Under the pieces are notes generated by a model, which was not told the DNA's origin, did not search any database, and was given only the letters and a program-made list of their open reading frames with translations. From assembly GCF_025165815.1 (NCBI RefSeq), contig NZ_JAFFZE010000004.1, positions 1-64,000 of the forward strand: a stretch of DNA of 64,000 nt. The letters run 5' to 3'. Position numbers and translations under genes: made by a program. The stretch comes from Actinophytocola gossypii (GTDB taxonomy: Bacteria; Actinomycetota; Actinomycetes; Mycobacteriales; Pseudonocardiaceae). Of the stretch, positions 34,439 through 45,704 are shown in pieces; position 1 is the first letter of the stretch, and every line of letters begins with the position of its first letter.

Positions 34439-34457
34439 CCGCGAAGGCTACCAGGGA

Positions 34458-34502
34458 TGTTGACATGTCATCGAAAGTCGCATAGACGTAGACACGTCAA
34501 CA
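34458..34502. promoter_or_regulatory. MarR operator region: inverted TGTTGACATGTC / GACACGTCAACA
   Basis: The left block contains the perfect palindrome TGACATGTCA (34461-34470). The right block (34491-34502) is its inverted copy at 11 of 12 positions. They lie in the gap between MarR and the LLM fragment, so both directions may be controlled. Confidence 0.55.
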
Positions 34503-34519
34503 AAATGAGGAGCAACCCG

Positions 34520-34705
34520 ATGAGCGACCTCGTGCTCGGCCTCGACACCTTCGGTGACGTGCCGGAACAGGCCGAGGCGATCCGTCAGGTCGTCACCGAG
34601 CCGACCCTCGCCGACGAGGTCCGCGCCGTGCTCGCGCGTTTCCCCGGCTCCCCGCGCGGCCGCACCGTCGCGCGCGCTCGCGACCGGCCGGTCGCGAGCC
34701 GGTAG
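34520..34705 (+). pseudogene. LLM oxidoreductase N-terminal fragment
   Basis: 61 codons from an ATG with GAGGAG upstream. MSDLVLGLDTFGDVPEQAEA and IRQVVTEPTLADEV match the first 35 residues of LLM-class oxidoreductases that normally continue with GVDVIGLGEHH. Instead an arginine-rich tail follows and stops. Most of the gene was deleted and the promoter, ribosome site and MarR partner survive. A short peptide may still be made. Confidence 0.6.
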
Positions 34706-34749
34706 TCCAACCACCGACCACAACGACCGCCACGAAGGACGTGCGAACG

Positions 34750-35697
34750 ATGACCAGCCCTCCGACGACGAGTTGGCCGAGCCTGCGGGTATCGGACTGG
34801 ACCCCCACCCGCGAAACCTTGCACATGTGGACCCAGATCGTGGGCAAGATCCGCATGGCCCACGCTCCGCTGGTCAACCACTGGTGGCAGGTGACCCTGT
34901 ACGTCAGCCCGCGCGGGTTGACGACCTCGGCCATCCCGCACCGCGCGGGGGCCTTCGAGATCGAGTTCGACTTCCTCGGCCACCAGCTCGAGATCCGCGA
35001 CAGCGACAGCGGCACGCGGAGCCTTCCGCTTCGGCCGATGCCGGTCGCCGAGTTCTACGCCCGGGTCCTCGACATGCTCGACCGGCTCGGGATCGAGGCA
35101 CCGATCCGGCCGCACCCCAACGAGGTCGAGCCGGCGATCCCGTTCGCCGAGGACCACGAACACACCGCCTACGACGGCGAGGCGGCCGCGCTGTTCTGGC
35201 GACAGCTGCTGCAGGCGAACCGGGTGATCGGCGAGTTCCGGTCGCACTTCGTCGGCAAGGCCAGTCCGGTGCACTTCTTCTGGGGAGCGATGGACCTCGC
35301 CTGCACCCGCTTCTCCGGGCGGCCGGCCCCGCCGCACCCCGGCGGCGTGCCCAACTGCGGGGACTGGGTCATGGTTGAGGGCTACTCCCGGGAACTGTCC
35401 AGCTGCGGGTTCTGGCCCGGCGGTGGCGATGAAGGCGCCTTCTACTCCTACGCCTACCCCGAACCCGACGGGTTCGCCGACCAGCCGATCGGCCCGGAAG
35501 GCGCGTACTTCAGTACCGAGTTCCAGCAGTTCCTGCTGCCCTACGAGGTCGCCCGCGCCGCGCCCGACCCCGACCGCGCCGTCGCCGAGTTCCTCCACAC
35601 CACCTACGAAGCCGCCGCGAACCGCGGCCGCTGGGACCGCTCCGCGCTGGAGGACGACCCCTTCCGGTGGCGGCGTCCAGAACCCGCGATCGACTGA
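34750..35697 (+). CDS. DUF5996 family protein
   Basis: 315 aa from ATG at 34750 with AAGGAC upstream. The family pattern is strong: DWTPTRETLHMWTQIVGKIR, NHWWQVTLYVSPRGLTTS, FEIEFDFLGHQLEIR, GKASPVHFFWGAMDLACTRF and SRELSSCGFWPGGGD. DUF5996 proteins are about 300 aa, soluble, and uncharacterised; the many conserved His, Trp and Glu suggest an enzyme or ligand-binding role. It follows the LLM fragment by 44 bp and may share its MarR-controlled promoter. Confidence 0.85.
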   Translation: MTSPPTTSWPSLRVSDWTPTRETLHMWTQIVGKIRMAHAPLVNHWWQVTLYVSPRGLTTSAIPHRAGAFEIEFDFLGHQLEIRDSDSGTRSLPLRPMPVAEFYARVLDMLDRLGIEAPIRPHPNEVEPAIPFAEDHEHTAYDGEAAALFWRQLLQANRVIGEFRSHFVGKASPVHFFWGAMDLACTRFSGRPAPPHPGGVPNCGDWVMVEGYSRELSSCGFWPGGGDEGAFYSYAYPEPDGFADQPIGPEGAYFSTEFQQFLLPYEVARAAPDPDRAVAEFLHTTYEAAANRGRWDRSALEDDPFRWRRPEPAID

Positions 35698-35810
35698 CGC
35701 CACCACCGGCCACCGATGGCCGGTTCGTGGCCTGGCGTCACGTACTCCCCGGACTCGATCATGCGGCTCGGGTCGCCGGCGCGCGGCGACGTCGGGAAGG
35801 GGAGCCAGGA

Positions 35811-38387
35811 GTGAGTACCAATGGGCCGGGCGGGGTTTCCGGCTCGGGTGAGGCGTGGGCCGGTGGGGTCGTGCGCGTTCTGTCCATCGACCTCGGAACG
35901 TCCAACACCGTGGCGGTGCTGTCCGCCCACGGCAGGCCGCCTCGGGTGGTCGATGTGGACGGTGCCTCGACGATGCCGTCCGCGGTGTTCGCCGCGGACG
36001 GGGGACGGCTGGTGGCCGGCCGGGAGGCGCTCCGCCTGGCGAGAACGGCGCCCGCCCGGTTCGAGCCCAACCCCAAGCGCCGCATCGACGAGGGGAACCT
36101 CCTGCTCGGCGACGCCGTGGTGCCGGTGGCGACCGCGCTCGCCGCGGTGCTCGGCAAGGTCGTCGCCGAAACCGGTCGCCAACTCGGCGGGAGCATGCCC
36201 GACCAGGTTCGGCTCACCCACCCCGCCCAGTGGGGCTCCGCGCGCCGCGCCGTCCTGCTCGACGCCGCCCGGCAGGCCGGCATCGACACCGATCTCCGCC
36301 TGGTGCCGGAGCCGGTCGCGGCGGCGGCGCACTTCGCGTCGGTGACCGGGCGGGTGCTCGTGCCGGGGCAGGCGCTCGCGGTCTACGACCTCGGCGCCGG
36401 CACGTTCGACGTGGCGGTGGTCGGTGCCGGGCAGCAGGGGCTGACGGTGCTGGCCGAGTCCGGGTTGACCGACCTCGGCGGCCGGGACATCGACCAGGCG
36501 CTGCTCGACCACCTCGGCCGGCAGGTGGTCGAGCGGGACCCGGACGGGTGGCAGCGGCTCGTCACCCCGCGGTCGGCGGAGGACCGGCGGGCGGCGCTCG
36601 TGTTGCGCGATGACGTCCGGGTCGCCAAGGAGGTGCTGTCCGAGCATCCGCAGACCGAGGTCGCGTTGCCGGAGCCGTTCGGTTCCGTGCTGATCACGCG
36701 GACCGAGTTGGAGACGCTGATCCGGCCGGGCCTGTGGCGCAGCGTCGAGCTGTTGGGGGCGACCACTCGCGGCGCCGGCCTGGACGTGCACTGGCTGACC
36801 GGCGTGTACCTGGTCGGCGGGTCGAGCCGGGTCCCGCTCGTCGCCACGCTCATGGCGGAGCGACTGGGGGTCGTCCCGACTGCCCTCGACCAGCCGGAGA
36901 CCGCCGTCGCGCTCGGTGCGCACCAGGTCGACCTCAGCGGTGGCGGGCCGTTCACGCGGCCGACCGCCGCCACTCGTCTCCCCCAGGCTCATCAGCACGG
37001 GCTGGCGAACCCGGCGTTCAGGCGCGGGCCGCGCCGGGCCGCCGTGGTCGGCGCGCTGACCACGGTGATCGTCGCCGCGGTCGTCGCGGTCATCGTGCTG
37101 GCGCCGTGGCGGTCCGACTCCTCGTCGTCGACCCCGGACCCGTCCGCGCAGGACGCCGGCCCCAACGGGAAGTTCGGTTTCCACTGGTCACTGACCATGG
37201 AGGAGGCCGGGATCTTCGAGAGTCTGTGGGTGACGGACAGCAGTGTGGTGTTCGGACACTGGCAGGGCCTGACCGCCTACGACGTCGAATCCGGCACGGA
37301 ACTCTGGTCCTGGGACTTCCCCGAGGGCGGCCACATGTGCAACATGAGCCAGTCCGTCACCGAGAACGGGCTCGGCGCCGTCATCTACGGGCCGAGCGGG
37401 GAGGACGGCGAGGACCTCTGCCACAACCTGCAGACCATCTCGCTGGAGACCGGTGAGCCCAACTGGGACGAACCCGTCTCCCTGGTGGCCGAGGGTTCCG
37501 ACGCGACACTGGACAAGCTCGGCGGCATGGCGCTGTCCATCAACAGCGACATCGTCACCGCGCCCTACGCCGGCACCGCGTCCGAAACCGAGAACAGCAC
37601 GGATGTGACCTGGGTCGACACGGAGAGCGGCGAACGCCTCGGGGCGACCGACGACGGCATCGCGCACCTGGACATCGGGTGCGGGCTGTCCGGCTACGCA
37701 CACGCCTCGCCGGAGGGCATCATCGCGATCGCGACGTGCCCCAACGGCACGCCGATGGTGATGCAGCGGAAGACCGACGACCCGCGGTGGGTGGCCGCGA
37801 CGAGGCTGGACGGCTGCGGCGAGATCTCGAACCGCACCGAAAGTGCCTTCATCCGCCAGGGCGGCTCGGAAGGTGACCTGGTGGTCGGTTGCTACCGGGG
37901 CGGATCCGTCCTGGGACACCTCACCCGGAGCATCGACGGCAGCGTCTTCCGGCCGGTCCCCCTCGACGGCCTGGCCACCGGCACGATCGTGAGCGCGGGC
38001 GGCGCGGCGCATCCACTGCAGAACCTCGTGACCGGGAAAGGCAGCGTGTACCTGCCCAGGGGCGAGGGCAGCACCAGCGACGGGGTGGTCGCGGTGACCG
38101 AGAACCACTCCTCGTGGGAGTACGCGTTCCGGGACACGACCGAGGTGCGGCTGATGGGCGTCGACCAGGACGCGGTGACGGTCATGGTGGTCACGCCGGG
38201 TCCGGCCGCGTTGTACACGATCTCGGGGCCGAACGAGATGGCGGAGGCTCCCGAACTGGCTCCCGACGTGGCCGACGAACTCGTCGACGCGGAGCGTTCC
38301 TACCGGGTCGGCGACTACCTCGTCTGTGGCTTCCGCGACCTCAGCAACGACCATCCGGTCATCGGCGTGGTGCGCATGGTGGAGTGA
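35811..38387 (+). CDS. Hsp70-like ATPase fused to membrane anchor and outer beta-propeller
   Basis: 858 aa from GTG at 35811 with GGGGAG upstream. Residues about 20-370 are an Hsp70/DnaK-type ATPase fold: phosphate-1 LSIDLGTSNTVAVL, phosphate-2 YDLGAGTFDVAVV (near 192), adenosine motif GGSSRVPLV (near 336). No substrate-binding domain follows. A single transmembrane helix (VVGALTTVIVAAVVAVIVLA, near 409-432) leads to an S/D-rich linker and about 400 residues resembling PQQ-type propeller blades (LTAYDVESGTELWSWDFPEG). The ATPase lies inside, the propeller outside. Function unknown; sensing or cell-envelope signalling is possible. Confidence 0.85.
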   Translation: MSTNGPGGVSGSGEAWAGGVVRVLSIDLGTSNTVAVLSAHGRPPRVVDVDGASTMPSAVFAADGGRLVAGREALRLARTAPARFEPNPKRRIDEGNLLLGDAVVPVATALAAVLGKVVAETGRQLGGSMPDQVRLTHPAQWGSARRAVLLDAARQAGIDTDLRLVPEPVAAAAHFASVTGRVLVPGQALAVYDLGAGTFDVAVVGAGQQGLTVLAESGLTDLGGRDIDQALLDHLGRQVVERDPDGWQRLVTPRSAEDRRAALVLRDDVRVAKEVLSEHPQTEVALPEPFGSVLITRTELETLIRPGLWRSVELLGATTRGAGLDVHWLTGVYLVGGSSRVPLVATLMAERLGVVPTALDQPETAVALGAHQVDLSGGGPFTRPTAATRLPQAHQHGLANPAFRRGPRRAAVVGALTTVIVAAVVAVIVLAPWRSDSSSSTPDPSAQDAGPNGKFGFHWSLTMEEAGIFESLWVTDSSVVFGHWQGLTAYDVESGTELWSWDFPEGGHMCNMSQSVTENGLGAVIYGPSGEDGEDLCHNLQTISLETGEPNWDEPVSLVAEGSDATLDKLGGMALSINSDIVTAPYAGTASETENSTDVTWVDTESGERLGATDDGIAHLDIGCGLSGYAHASPEGIIAIATCPNGTPMVMQRKTDDPRWVAATRLDGCGEISNRTESAFIRQGGSEGDLVVGCYRGGSVLGHLTRSIDGSVFRPVPLDGLATGTIVSAGGAAHPLQNLVTGKGSVYLPRGEGSTSDGVVAVTENHSSWEYAFRDTTEVRLMGVDQDAVTVMVVTPGPAALYTISGPNEMAEAPELAPDVADELVDAERSYRVGDYLVCGFRDLSNDHPVIGVVRMVE

Positions 38388-38430
38388 TTTCGTGATCGAG
38401 GTCACACCGGGACTCAAGGTGCACTCCAGT

Positions 38431-38458
38431 GGTCATGGTGCAAAATTGCACCATGACC
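38431..38458. promoter_or_regulatory. 28-bp TetR operator, perfect 13-bp arms
   Basis: GGTCATGGTGCAA and its exact complement are separated by AA. A further half-site, GATGGTGCAAT, covers the TetR start codon (38461-38471). This is a strong autoregulatory operator for the TetR/MFS operon. Confidence 0.75.
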
Positions 38459-38469
38459 GGGATGGTGCA

Positions 38470-40700
<2,231 letters not shown>

Positions 40701-40732
40701 GTTTCACTTCCGACCGACGGGAGCTGGGTGGC

Positions 40733-41584
40733 GTGGCACGTCTTCATGTCGGCTGCGCGATGTGGACCCACAAGGCGTGGCCAGGGCGGTTCCTGCCGCG
40801 GTCGCTGCCGGCCGGGGAGCGCCTGCGGGCCTACGCCGGCTGGTGCAACGCGGTCGAGGGCAACACCACCTTCTACGCGACCCCCGCCAGAGACACCGTC
40901 GCGGCCTGGGCACGGCAGACCGACCCCGGCTTCCGGTTCGTGGTCAAACTGCCCAAGGCCGTCACGCACGAGCGCCGGTTCACCGGTGTCGAGACCGAGA
41001 TGCGGGCGTTCCTGGACGCGATCGAACCCCTCGGCGACCGGGCGGTCCTGTGGGTGCAGGTGCCCGGCTCGTTCGGCCCCTCGGACGTCGACGCCCTCGG
41101 CCGCTTCCTGCGCCGGCTCCCCGCCGGCCGCCGGCGCGCCGTGGAGGTGCGCCACCCCGGGTTCTTCACCGACGCCGCCTCGACGTCGCTGCTGGAACGA
41201 ACGGTCGCCGACGCGGACGCCGAGTGGGTGCCGTTCGACACCACGGTCTTCTTCCGAAGCCCACCGACCAGCGACGCCGAGCAGGACGCCTGGGCGAAGA
41301 AACCGCGACTGCCGCGACGCACGCGGGCGCTGACCGACCGGCCGATCGTCCGGTACCTGGGCCGGGACTCGGTCGAGGAGACCGTCGAGGGGTGGCGCCC
41401 GTGGACCGAAGTGGTCGCCGCCTGGCTGCGCGAGGGCCGCTCGCCGACGGTCTTCGTACACACCCCCGACAACGACGACGCCCCGGCACTCGCCCGCCAC
41501 TTCCACGACGACGTGCGAGCACTGGTACCCGGCCTCGACGCACTGCCCGAACCGGAACCGCTCGAGCCGGCGACCCTGTTCTGA
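40733..41584 (+). CDS. DUF72 family protein
   Basis: 283 aa from GTG with GGGAG nine bases upstream, 32 bp after the MFS gene. DUF72 (YecE-like) signatures: LHVGCAMWTHKAWPGRFLP, NAVEGNTTFYATPARDTVAA, FRFVVKLPKAVTHER, and VFVHTPDNDDAPALAR. The fold is a TIM barrel with an unknown, probably phosphodiester-related, activity. It may be in the same transcript as the exporter. Confidence 0.88.
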   Translation: MARLHVGCAMWTHKAWPGRFLPRSLPAGERLRAYAGWCNAVEGNTTFYATPARDTVAAWARQTDPGFRFVVKLPKAVTHERRFTGVETEMRAFLDAIEPLGDRAVLWVQVPGSFGPSDVDALGRFLRRLPAGRRRAVEVRHPGFFTDAASTSLLERTVADADAEWVPFDTTVFFRSPPTSDAEQDAWAKKPRLPRRTRALTDRPIVRYLGRDSVEETVEGWRPWTEVVAAWLREGRSPTVFVHTPDNDDAPALARHFHDDVRALVPGLDALPEPEPLEPATLF

Positions 41585-41742
41585 ACGTCCCGCTGTCCTG
41601 GTGGGCGCGGGGAAACCGCCGACGACGGGGGTGGCGCCCGCCGCCCGCGTCGATGACGCCGGTGAGCCGCGCCTGGCGGTGCGGAGCCGATCCACGCGAT
41701 CCTGGCTCGTACCACCGAGGCGACCGCGAAGGGGTCACACCG

Positions 41743-42978
41743 ATGACGGTTTCTTTCCTTCTGTCTCCGGAGCAGGAACAGCTCAAGGCGGCCGCCCGCG
41801 GCTTCGCCCGGGAGCGGCTGCGAGACCTCGCCGCGGCAACGCGGGCCGAGCGTGATCCACGGACTCGGGCGCTGCTGTCCCGACCGGTGTTCGAGAACGC
41901 CGTCGCGGCGGGATTCCTCAAGGGCCTGATCCCGGTTCCGTTCGGCGGGAACGCGGCCGGTGGTGTCGACGCCGCCATCCTCATCGAGGAGTGGGCGGCG
42001 GAGAGCCCCGACTTCGTCATCTCGATGGCCGGCCCGCTGATCGCGCTGGCGCCCGTCTACCAGGTGGGCACCCCGGCACAGGTCAAGCGCTTCGTACGCC
42101 CCTTCCTGGTCGACTCCGGCGCGCCACTGGCGGCCATGGCCTTCAGCGAGCCGGACGGCAGCGCGAACTTCGACGCCGAGGGACGCTGCCAAGGGATACG
42201 CACCACCGCGGTCCCCGACGGCGACGAGTGGGTCGTCAACGGGCGCAAGGCCTGGGCGTCGCACCTGTGCGGCTGGGACGGCGACGGCCCGGACGTGATG
42301 ACCATCGTCTGCCGCACCCCCGGCGGCGTATCGCTCGTCGTCGCCGAACGCGAACACCTGGCCGGCCGGATCGAGGTGGAGGAGTACTACGACCTGCCCG
42401 GCCTCAAGGGCTGTCTGACCACCCGCGTCCGGCTCACCGACGTGCGCGTTCCGCTGGGCAACCTCCTCGGCGAGGAAGGACAGGGAGTGGACCTGACCCG
42501 GGACGCGTTCCTTCCCAGCGGCGCGTCGATCGGCGTCTTCGCCACCGCCGCCATGCGGCAGGCCTTCGACGTCGCCCACCGGTTCGCCAGCACCGAGCGG
42601 CGCGGCGGCCCGGTGCCGATCATCGAGTACCAGGCCGTGTCCGACGTCCTCGCCGATGCCAAGGGGAAGATCGAAGCCGTCCGGTTGCTGGCCTGGCGAG
42701 CGCTGGACGCGGTGCTGTCCGGGCATCCCAGCGGCCCAGAACTCGCCCTGCACGCCAAGGTCTTCGGCTCCGAGACCGGCGTCGCGGTCGTCAACGACCT
42801 CGTCAAGGTCATCGGCGTTACCGCGTACGACGAGGGGTTCCCGATCGTCCGCCACCTGATGGACGCCCTGTCGTACCCGGTCATCGAAGGGAGCAACGTC
42901 GGCGTGCGGCGCAGGCAGTTGCAGACGCTGTTCCGCACCCCGGGCTACGACCCACTCGCCGCCTCGGGCATGGCCTGA
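41743..42978 (+). CDS. Acyl-CoA dehydrogenase-like flavoprotein
   Basis: 411 aa, ATG with AAGGGG upstream. Three-domain ACAD layout: helical N-terminus LLSPEQEQLKAAARGFARER, FAD region AMAFSEPDGSANFD and WVVNGRKAWASHLCGWDGDG, C-terminal helices with YEQ-like EYQAVSDVLADAKGKIEAVR. The usual catalytic Glu cannot be fixed by eye. ACAD-like enzymes here may oxidise acyl-CoA or act as monooxygenases. A divergent or adjacent LysR follows. Confidence 0.85.
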   Translation: MTVSFLLSPEQEQLKAAARGFARERLRDLAAATRAERDPRTRALLSRPVFENAVAAGFLKGLIPVPFGGNAAGGVDAAILIEEWAAESPDFVISMAGPLIALAPVYQVGTPAQVKRFVRPFLVDSGAPLAAMAFSEPDGSANFDAEGRCQGIRTTAVPDGDEWVVNGRKAWASHLCGWDGDGPDVMTIVCRTPGGVSLVVAEREHLAGRIEVEEYYDLPGLKGCLTTRVRLTDVRVPLGNLLGEEGQGVDLTRDAFLPSGASIGVFATAAMRQAFDVAHRFASTERRGGPVPIIEYQAVSDVLADAKGKIEAVRLLAWRALDAVLSGHPSGPELALHAKVFGSETGVAVVNDLVKVIGVTAYDEGFPIVRHLMDALSYPVIEGSNVGVRRRQLQTLFRTPGYDPLAASGMA

Positions 42979-43081
42979 ACGCCGCGCACGATGTCCACCT
43001 GGCCTTCCGCCACGGCTACCGCGTGGCCAGGCGGCGTTCACCCGCCCGTGCCTATGATCCGGCCGACCCGGGAGGTTGGCG

Positions 43082-43966
43082 GTGGAGTTGCGGCACCTGA
43101 ACGCGTTCCTGGCCGTCGCCGAGGAGTTGCACTTCGGGCGGGCGGCCGCCCGGTTGCACGTCGCGCAGCCGTCGCTGTCCGCGCACCTGCAGCGGCTGGA
43201 GCGTGATGTCGGGGTACGGCTCGTGGCCCGCAACTCCCATGACGTGCGGCTCACGCCGGCGGGGACGGCGTTCCTGCCGCTCGCCAGGGACGTGGTGGAC
43301 CGGCTGGCGCGGGCCGCGGAGACCGCGCGGGCGGTGGACGCCGGGCGGGTCGGCACGGTCCGCGTCGGCTACAACTTCCCGGCCGGCCAGCGGATCCTGC
43401 CCGACCTGCTCGCCACGCTGGGCAGGCGGTACCCGGCGGTCGACGTCGACCTGGTCGAGCTGCGGACCGGTCCGCAGCTCGCCGCGTTGATGGACGGCCG
43501 GCTGGACGTCGCGATGGTGTACGGCCGGCCCGCGGGCACCGAACTGGCCAGCAGGCTGCTGCTGCGGGTGCCGCTGGTCGCCGTGGTCGGCACCGGACAC
43601 CGGTGGGCTGGGCGGGAGCGGGTGCCGTTCGGCGAGCTGGCGACCGAGACGTGCGTGTTGTTCCGCCGCGCCCAGTCCTCGGCCATGTACGACGCCATCC
43701 AGTCCGCGGCGAGGACCAGCGGCATCCGGCTGACCGTGGCCGAGGAGGTCGACGACCCCGGCGCCACCGCGATCCTGGTCGCGGCGAAGCCGATCGTCGG
43801 GTTCGCCTCGGCGTTGCGCGGCCGGCTCGCTCCTGGTGCGCGGACCGCGGCGGTCGCGCTGTACGACCCGGTGCCGATCCTGGAGCTGCACGCGGTGTGG
43901 CGCACCGACCGTGGTCCGGCGGTCGACGCGTTCGTCGACTGCCTGCCGCCGTCACTTCAGCCCTGA
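43082..43966 (+). CDS. LysR-family regulator
   Basis: 294 aa from GTG at 43082, chosen because GGGAGG lies six bases upstream; the TTG at 43076 overlaps that region. Winged helix: ELRHLNAFLAVAEELHFGRA, HVAQPSLSAHLQRLERDVGV. The effector domain starts GTVRVGYNFPAGQRILPDLL. It lies 103 bp after the acyl-CoA dehydrogenase-like gene on the same strand, which is a possible target. Its 3' end overlaps the convergent permease gene by 15 bp. Confidence 0.9.
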   Translation: MELRHLNAFLAVAEELHFGRAAARLHVAQPSLSAHLQRLERDVGVRLVARNSHDVRLTPAGTAFLPLARDVVDRLARAAETARAVDAGRVGTVRVGYNFPAGQRILPDLLATLGRRYPAVDVDLVELRTGPQLAALMDGRLDVAMVYGRPAGTELASRLLLRVPLVAVVGTGHRWAGRERVPFGELATETCVLFRRAQSSAMYDAIQSAARTSGIRLTVAEEVDDPGATAILVAAKPIVGFASALRGRLAPGARTAAVALYDPVPILELHAVWRTDRGPAVDAFVDCLPPSLQP

Positions 43967-44767
43967 CCGGACGAACGCCTGCACGATGTGCCGCTGCAGC
44001 ACCAGGTACAGCACGAACACCGGCAGGCACGCGAGCCCGGCGGTCGCCATCAGCGGACCCCAGTCGTTGCCCTCGGTGCCCATGAAGCTCCGCAGCCCCA
44101 GCTGCACGACCGCGTTGCCGCGCTGCAACACCATGGCCGGCCAGAAGTACTCGTTCCACGCCGTGATCACCAGCAGGATGCCCAGTGCCGCGAGGGCGGG
44201 CCGGATCACCGGCACCACGACCGTCCACAGGATGTTCCAGGACGAGCGGCCGTCCATCCTGGCCGCGTCGAGCAGTTCCTTGGGGAAGCCGGCCAGGTGT
44301 TCCCGCAGCAGGAGCACCCCCAGCGCGGAGCACAGGTTCGGGATGATCACGCCGGCGAGCGTCTCGAGCAGCCCGAGGCGGGCGAGCAGGACGTAGTTCG
44401 GCAGCATCGTCGCCTGGAACGGCACCAGCCAGGTGCCGACGAACATCAGGTACAGCGTGCGCCGCAGCGGAAAGGTCCACGCGGCGAACGCGTACGCGGC
44501 GAGCAGCCCGACCAGCAGCTGACCCGCGGCGCTCAGCAGCGCGACGATCGCCGTGTTGGCCAGCATGCGGGCGACGTCGTTGTTCGCGAACGCGGCCGCG
44601 TAGTTCGCCGTGGACAGTGGCCACGGCAGGATCGTGAGCGAGTGCACGTCGCCCGGCGCGCGCAGCGAGGTGGCGTAGAGCCAGTAGATCGGGAACGCGC
44701 ACGCGATGCTCAGCACCGTGAGCACGACGTGGCCGGTGATCCGCCGCAGGCGGGTGTCAGTCGTCAT
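43952..44767 (-). CDS. ABC permease, UgpE/MalG type
   Basis: 271 aa, six helices, EAA loop ELLDAARMDGRSSWNILWTV. Last gene of the five-gene Ugp-like operon. The motif GTWLVPFQATMLPNYVLLAR is typical of the UgpE branch that imports glycerol-3-phosphate or its diesters. Starts 11 bases inside the previous gene. Confidence 0.9.
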   Translation of the reverse strand: MTTDTRLRRITGHVVLTVLSIACAFPIYWLYATSLRAPGDVHSLTILPWPLSTANYAAAFANNDVARMLANTAIVALLSAAGQLLVGLLAAYAFAAWTFPLRRTLYLMFVGTWLVPFQATMLPNYVLLARLGLLETLAGVIIPNLCSALGVLLLREHLAGFPKELLDAARMDGRSSWNILWTVVVPVIRPALAALGILLVITAWNEYFWPAMVLQRGNAVVQLGLRSFMGTEGNDWGPLMATAGLACLPVFVLYLVLQRHIVQAFVRSGLK

Positions 44768-45704
44768 GGTGCGTCAGCCGATCCGCGAGCCGGGTCAGCA
44801 ACGCGGCCACCACGATGAAGCCGACGAAGAACAGCACGCCAGCCGCGGCCGCGAGCCCGGCGTCGTGGCTGCGGAAACCCAGCTCCCACAACAGGTAGTA
44901 CACGTTCGTGGTCGCGCCGACCGGGCCGCCCTGGGTGAGCGTGTCGATCAGCGGGAACGTCCACTGCGCGGAGAGGAGCACGGTCATCAGGCCGAGGAAC
45001 GCCAGCGTGGGCGACAGCAGCGGCAACGTCACCCACCGCGTCACCTGGCCGGGCGTCGCGCCGTCGACCCGGGCCGCGTCGCCGTAGTCCGGGTTGATGC
45101 CCGTCATCCCGGCCCACACGACCAGCACCGCGAACCCGACGACGTGCCAGCCGGTGATCACGATCAGCGACAGCTGCGCGGTCGAGGTGGTGTTGAGCCA
45201 GTTCAGGTCGGTGCCGAGCACCCGGTTCACCGCACCGGCCGACGGGTCGAGCAGCCACTGCCACACGGCCGCGCCGGCGACCGGGGCGACGAGCATCGGC
45301 GCGAACACCAGCGCCCGGTACACGGCCTGCGCCCGGCCGCGGATCCGGCGGACCAGCAACGCGACCACGACGGGGATCGCCACGGTGAACGGCAACATCC
45401 CGGCGATCACCTCGACCGTGTGCCACACCGCCTCGCCGAGTTCGCCGGTGGTGAGCAGCCGCTCGTAGTTGGCGGTGCCGACGGCGGCCATCGGTGAGGT
45501 GGGAACCAGGTTCCACGAGTGGAACGACAGGTACGCCGTCTGCGCGAGCGGCTGGTAGGTCCACACGACCAGCAACGCGACCGCGGGCGCGAGGTAGGCG
45601 TACGGCACGATCCCGCGGCGCAGCCGGTGCCACCCGGAGAGCCGGACGGCGGGCACCGTCCGGCTCACGGGCCGGGTGACGACCTCGAAGGTGCCGGTCA
45701 CCAT
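44757..45704 (-). CDS. ABC permease, UgpA/MalF type
   Basis: 315 aa from ATG at 45704, which overlaps the phosphoesterase stop by seven bases. Six transmembrane helices; EAA-like DYGDAARVDGATPGQVTRWV. The motif TLTQGGPVGATTNVYYLLWE is typical of UgpA-like permeases. Forms the channel with the 43952 gene. Confidence 0.9.
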   Translation of the reverse strand: MVTGTFEVVTRPVSRTVPAVRLSGWHRLRRGIVPYAYLAPAVALLVVWTYQPLAQTAYLSFHSWNLVPTSPMAAVGTANYERLLTTGELGEAVWHTVEVIAGMLPFTVAIPVVVALLVRRIRGRAQAVYRALVFAPMLVAPVAGAAVWQWLLDPSAGAVNRVLGTDLNWLNTTSTAQLSLIVITGWHVVGFAVLVVWAGMTGINPDYGDAARVDGATPGQVTRWVTLPLLSPTLAFLGLMTVLLSAQWTFPLIDTLTQGGPVGATTNVYYLLWELGFRSHDAGLAAAAGVLFFVGFIVVAALLTRLADRLTHHDD

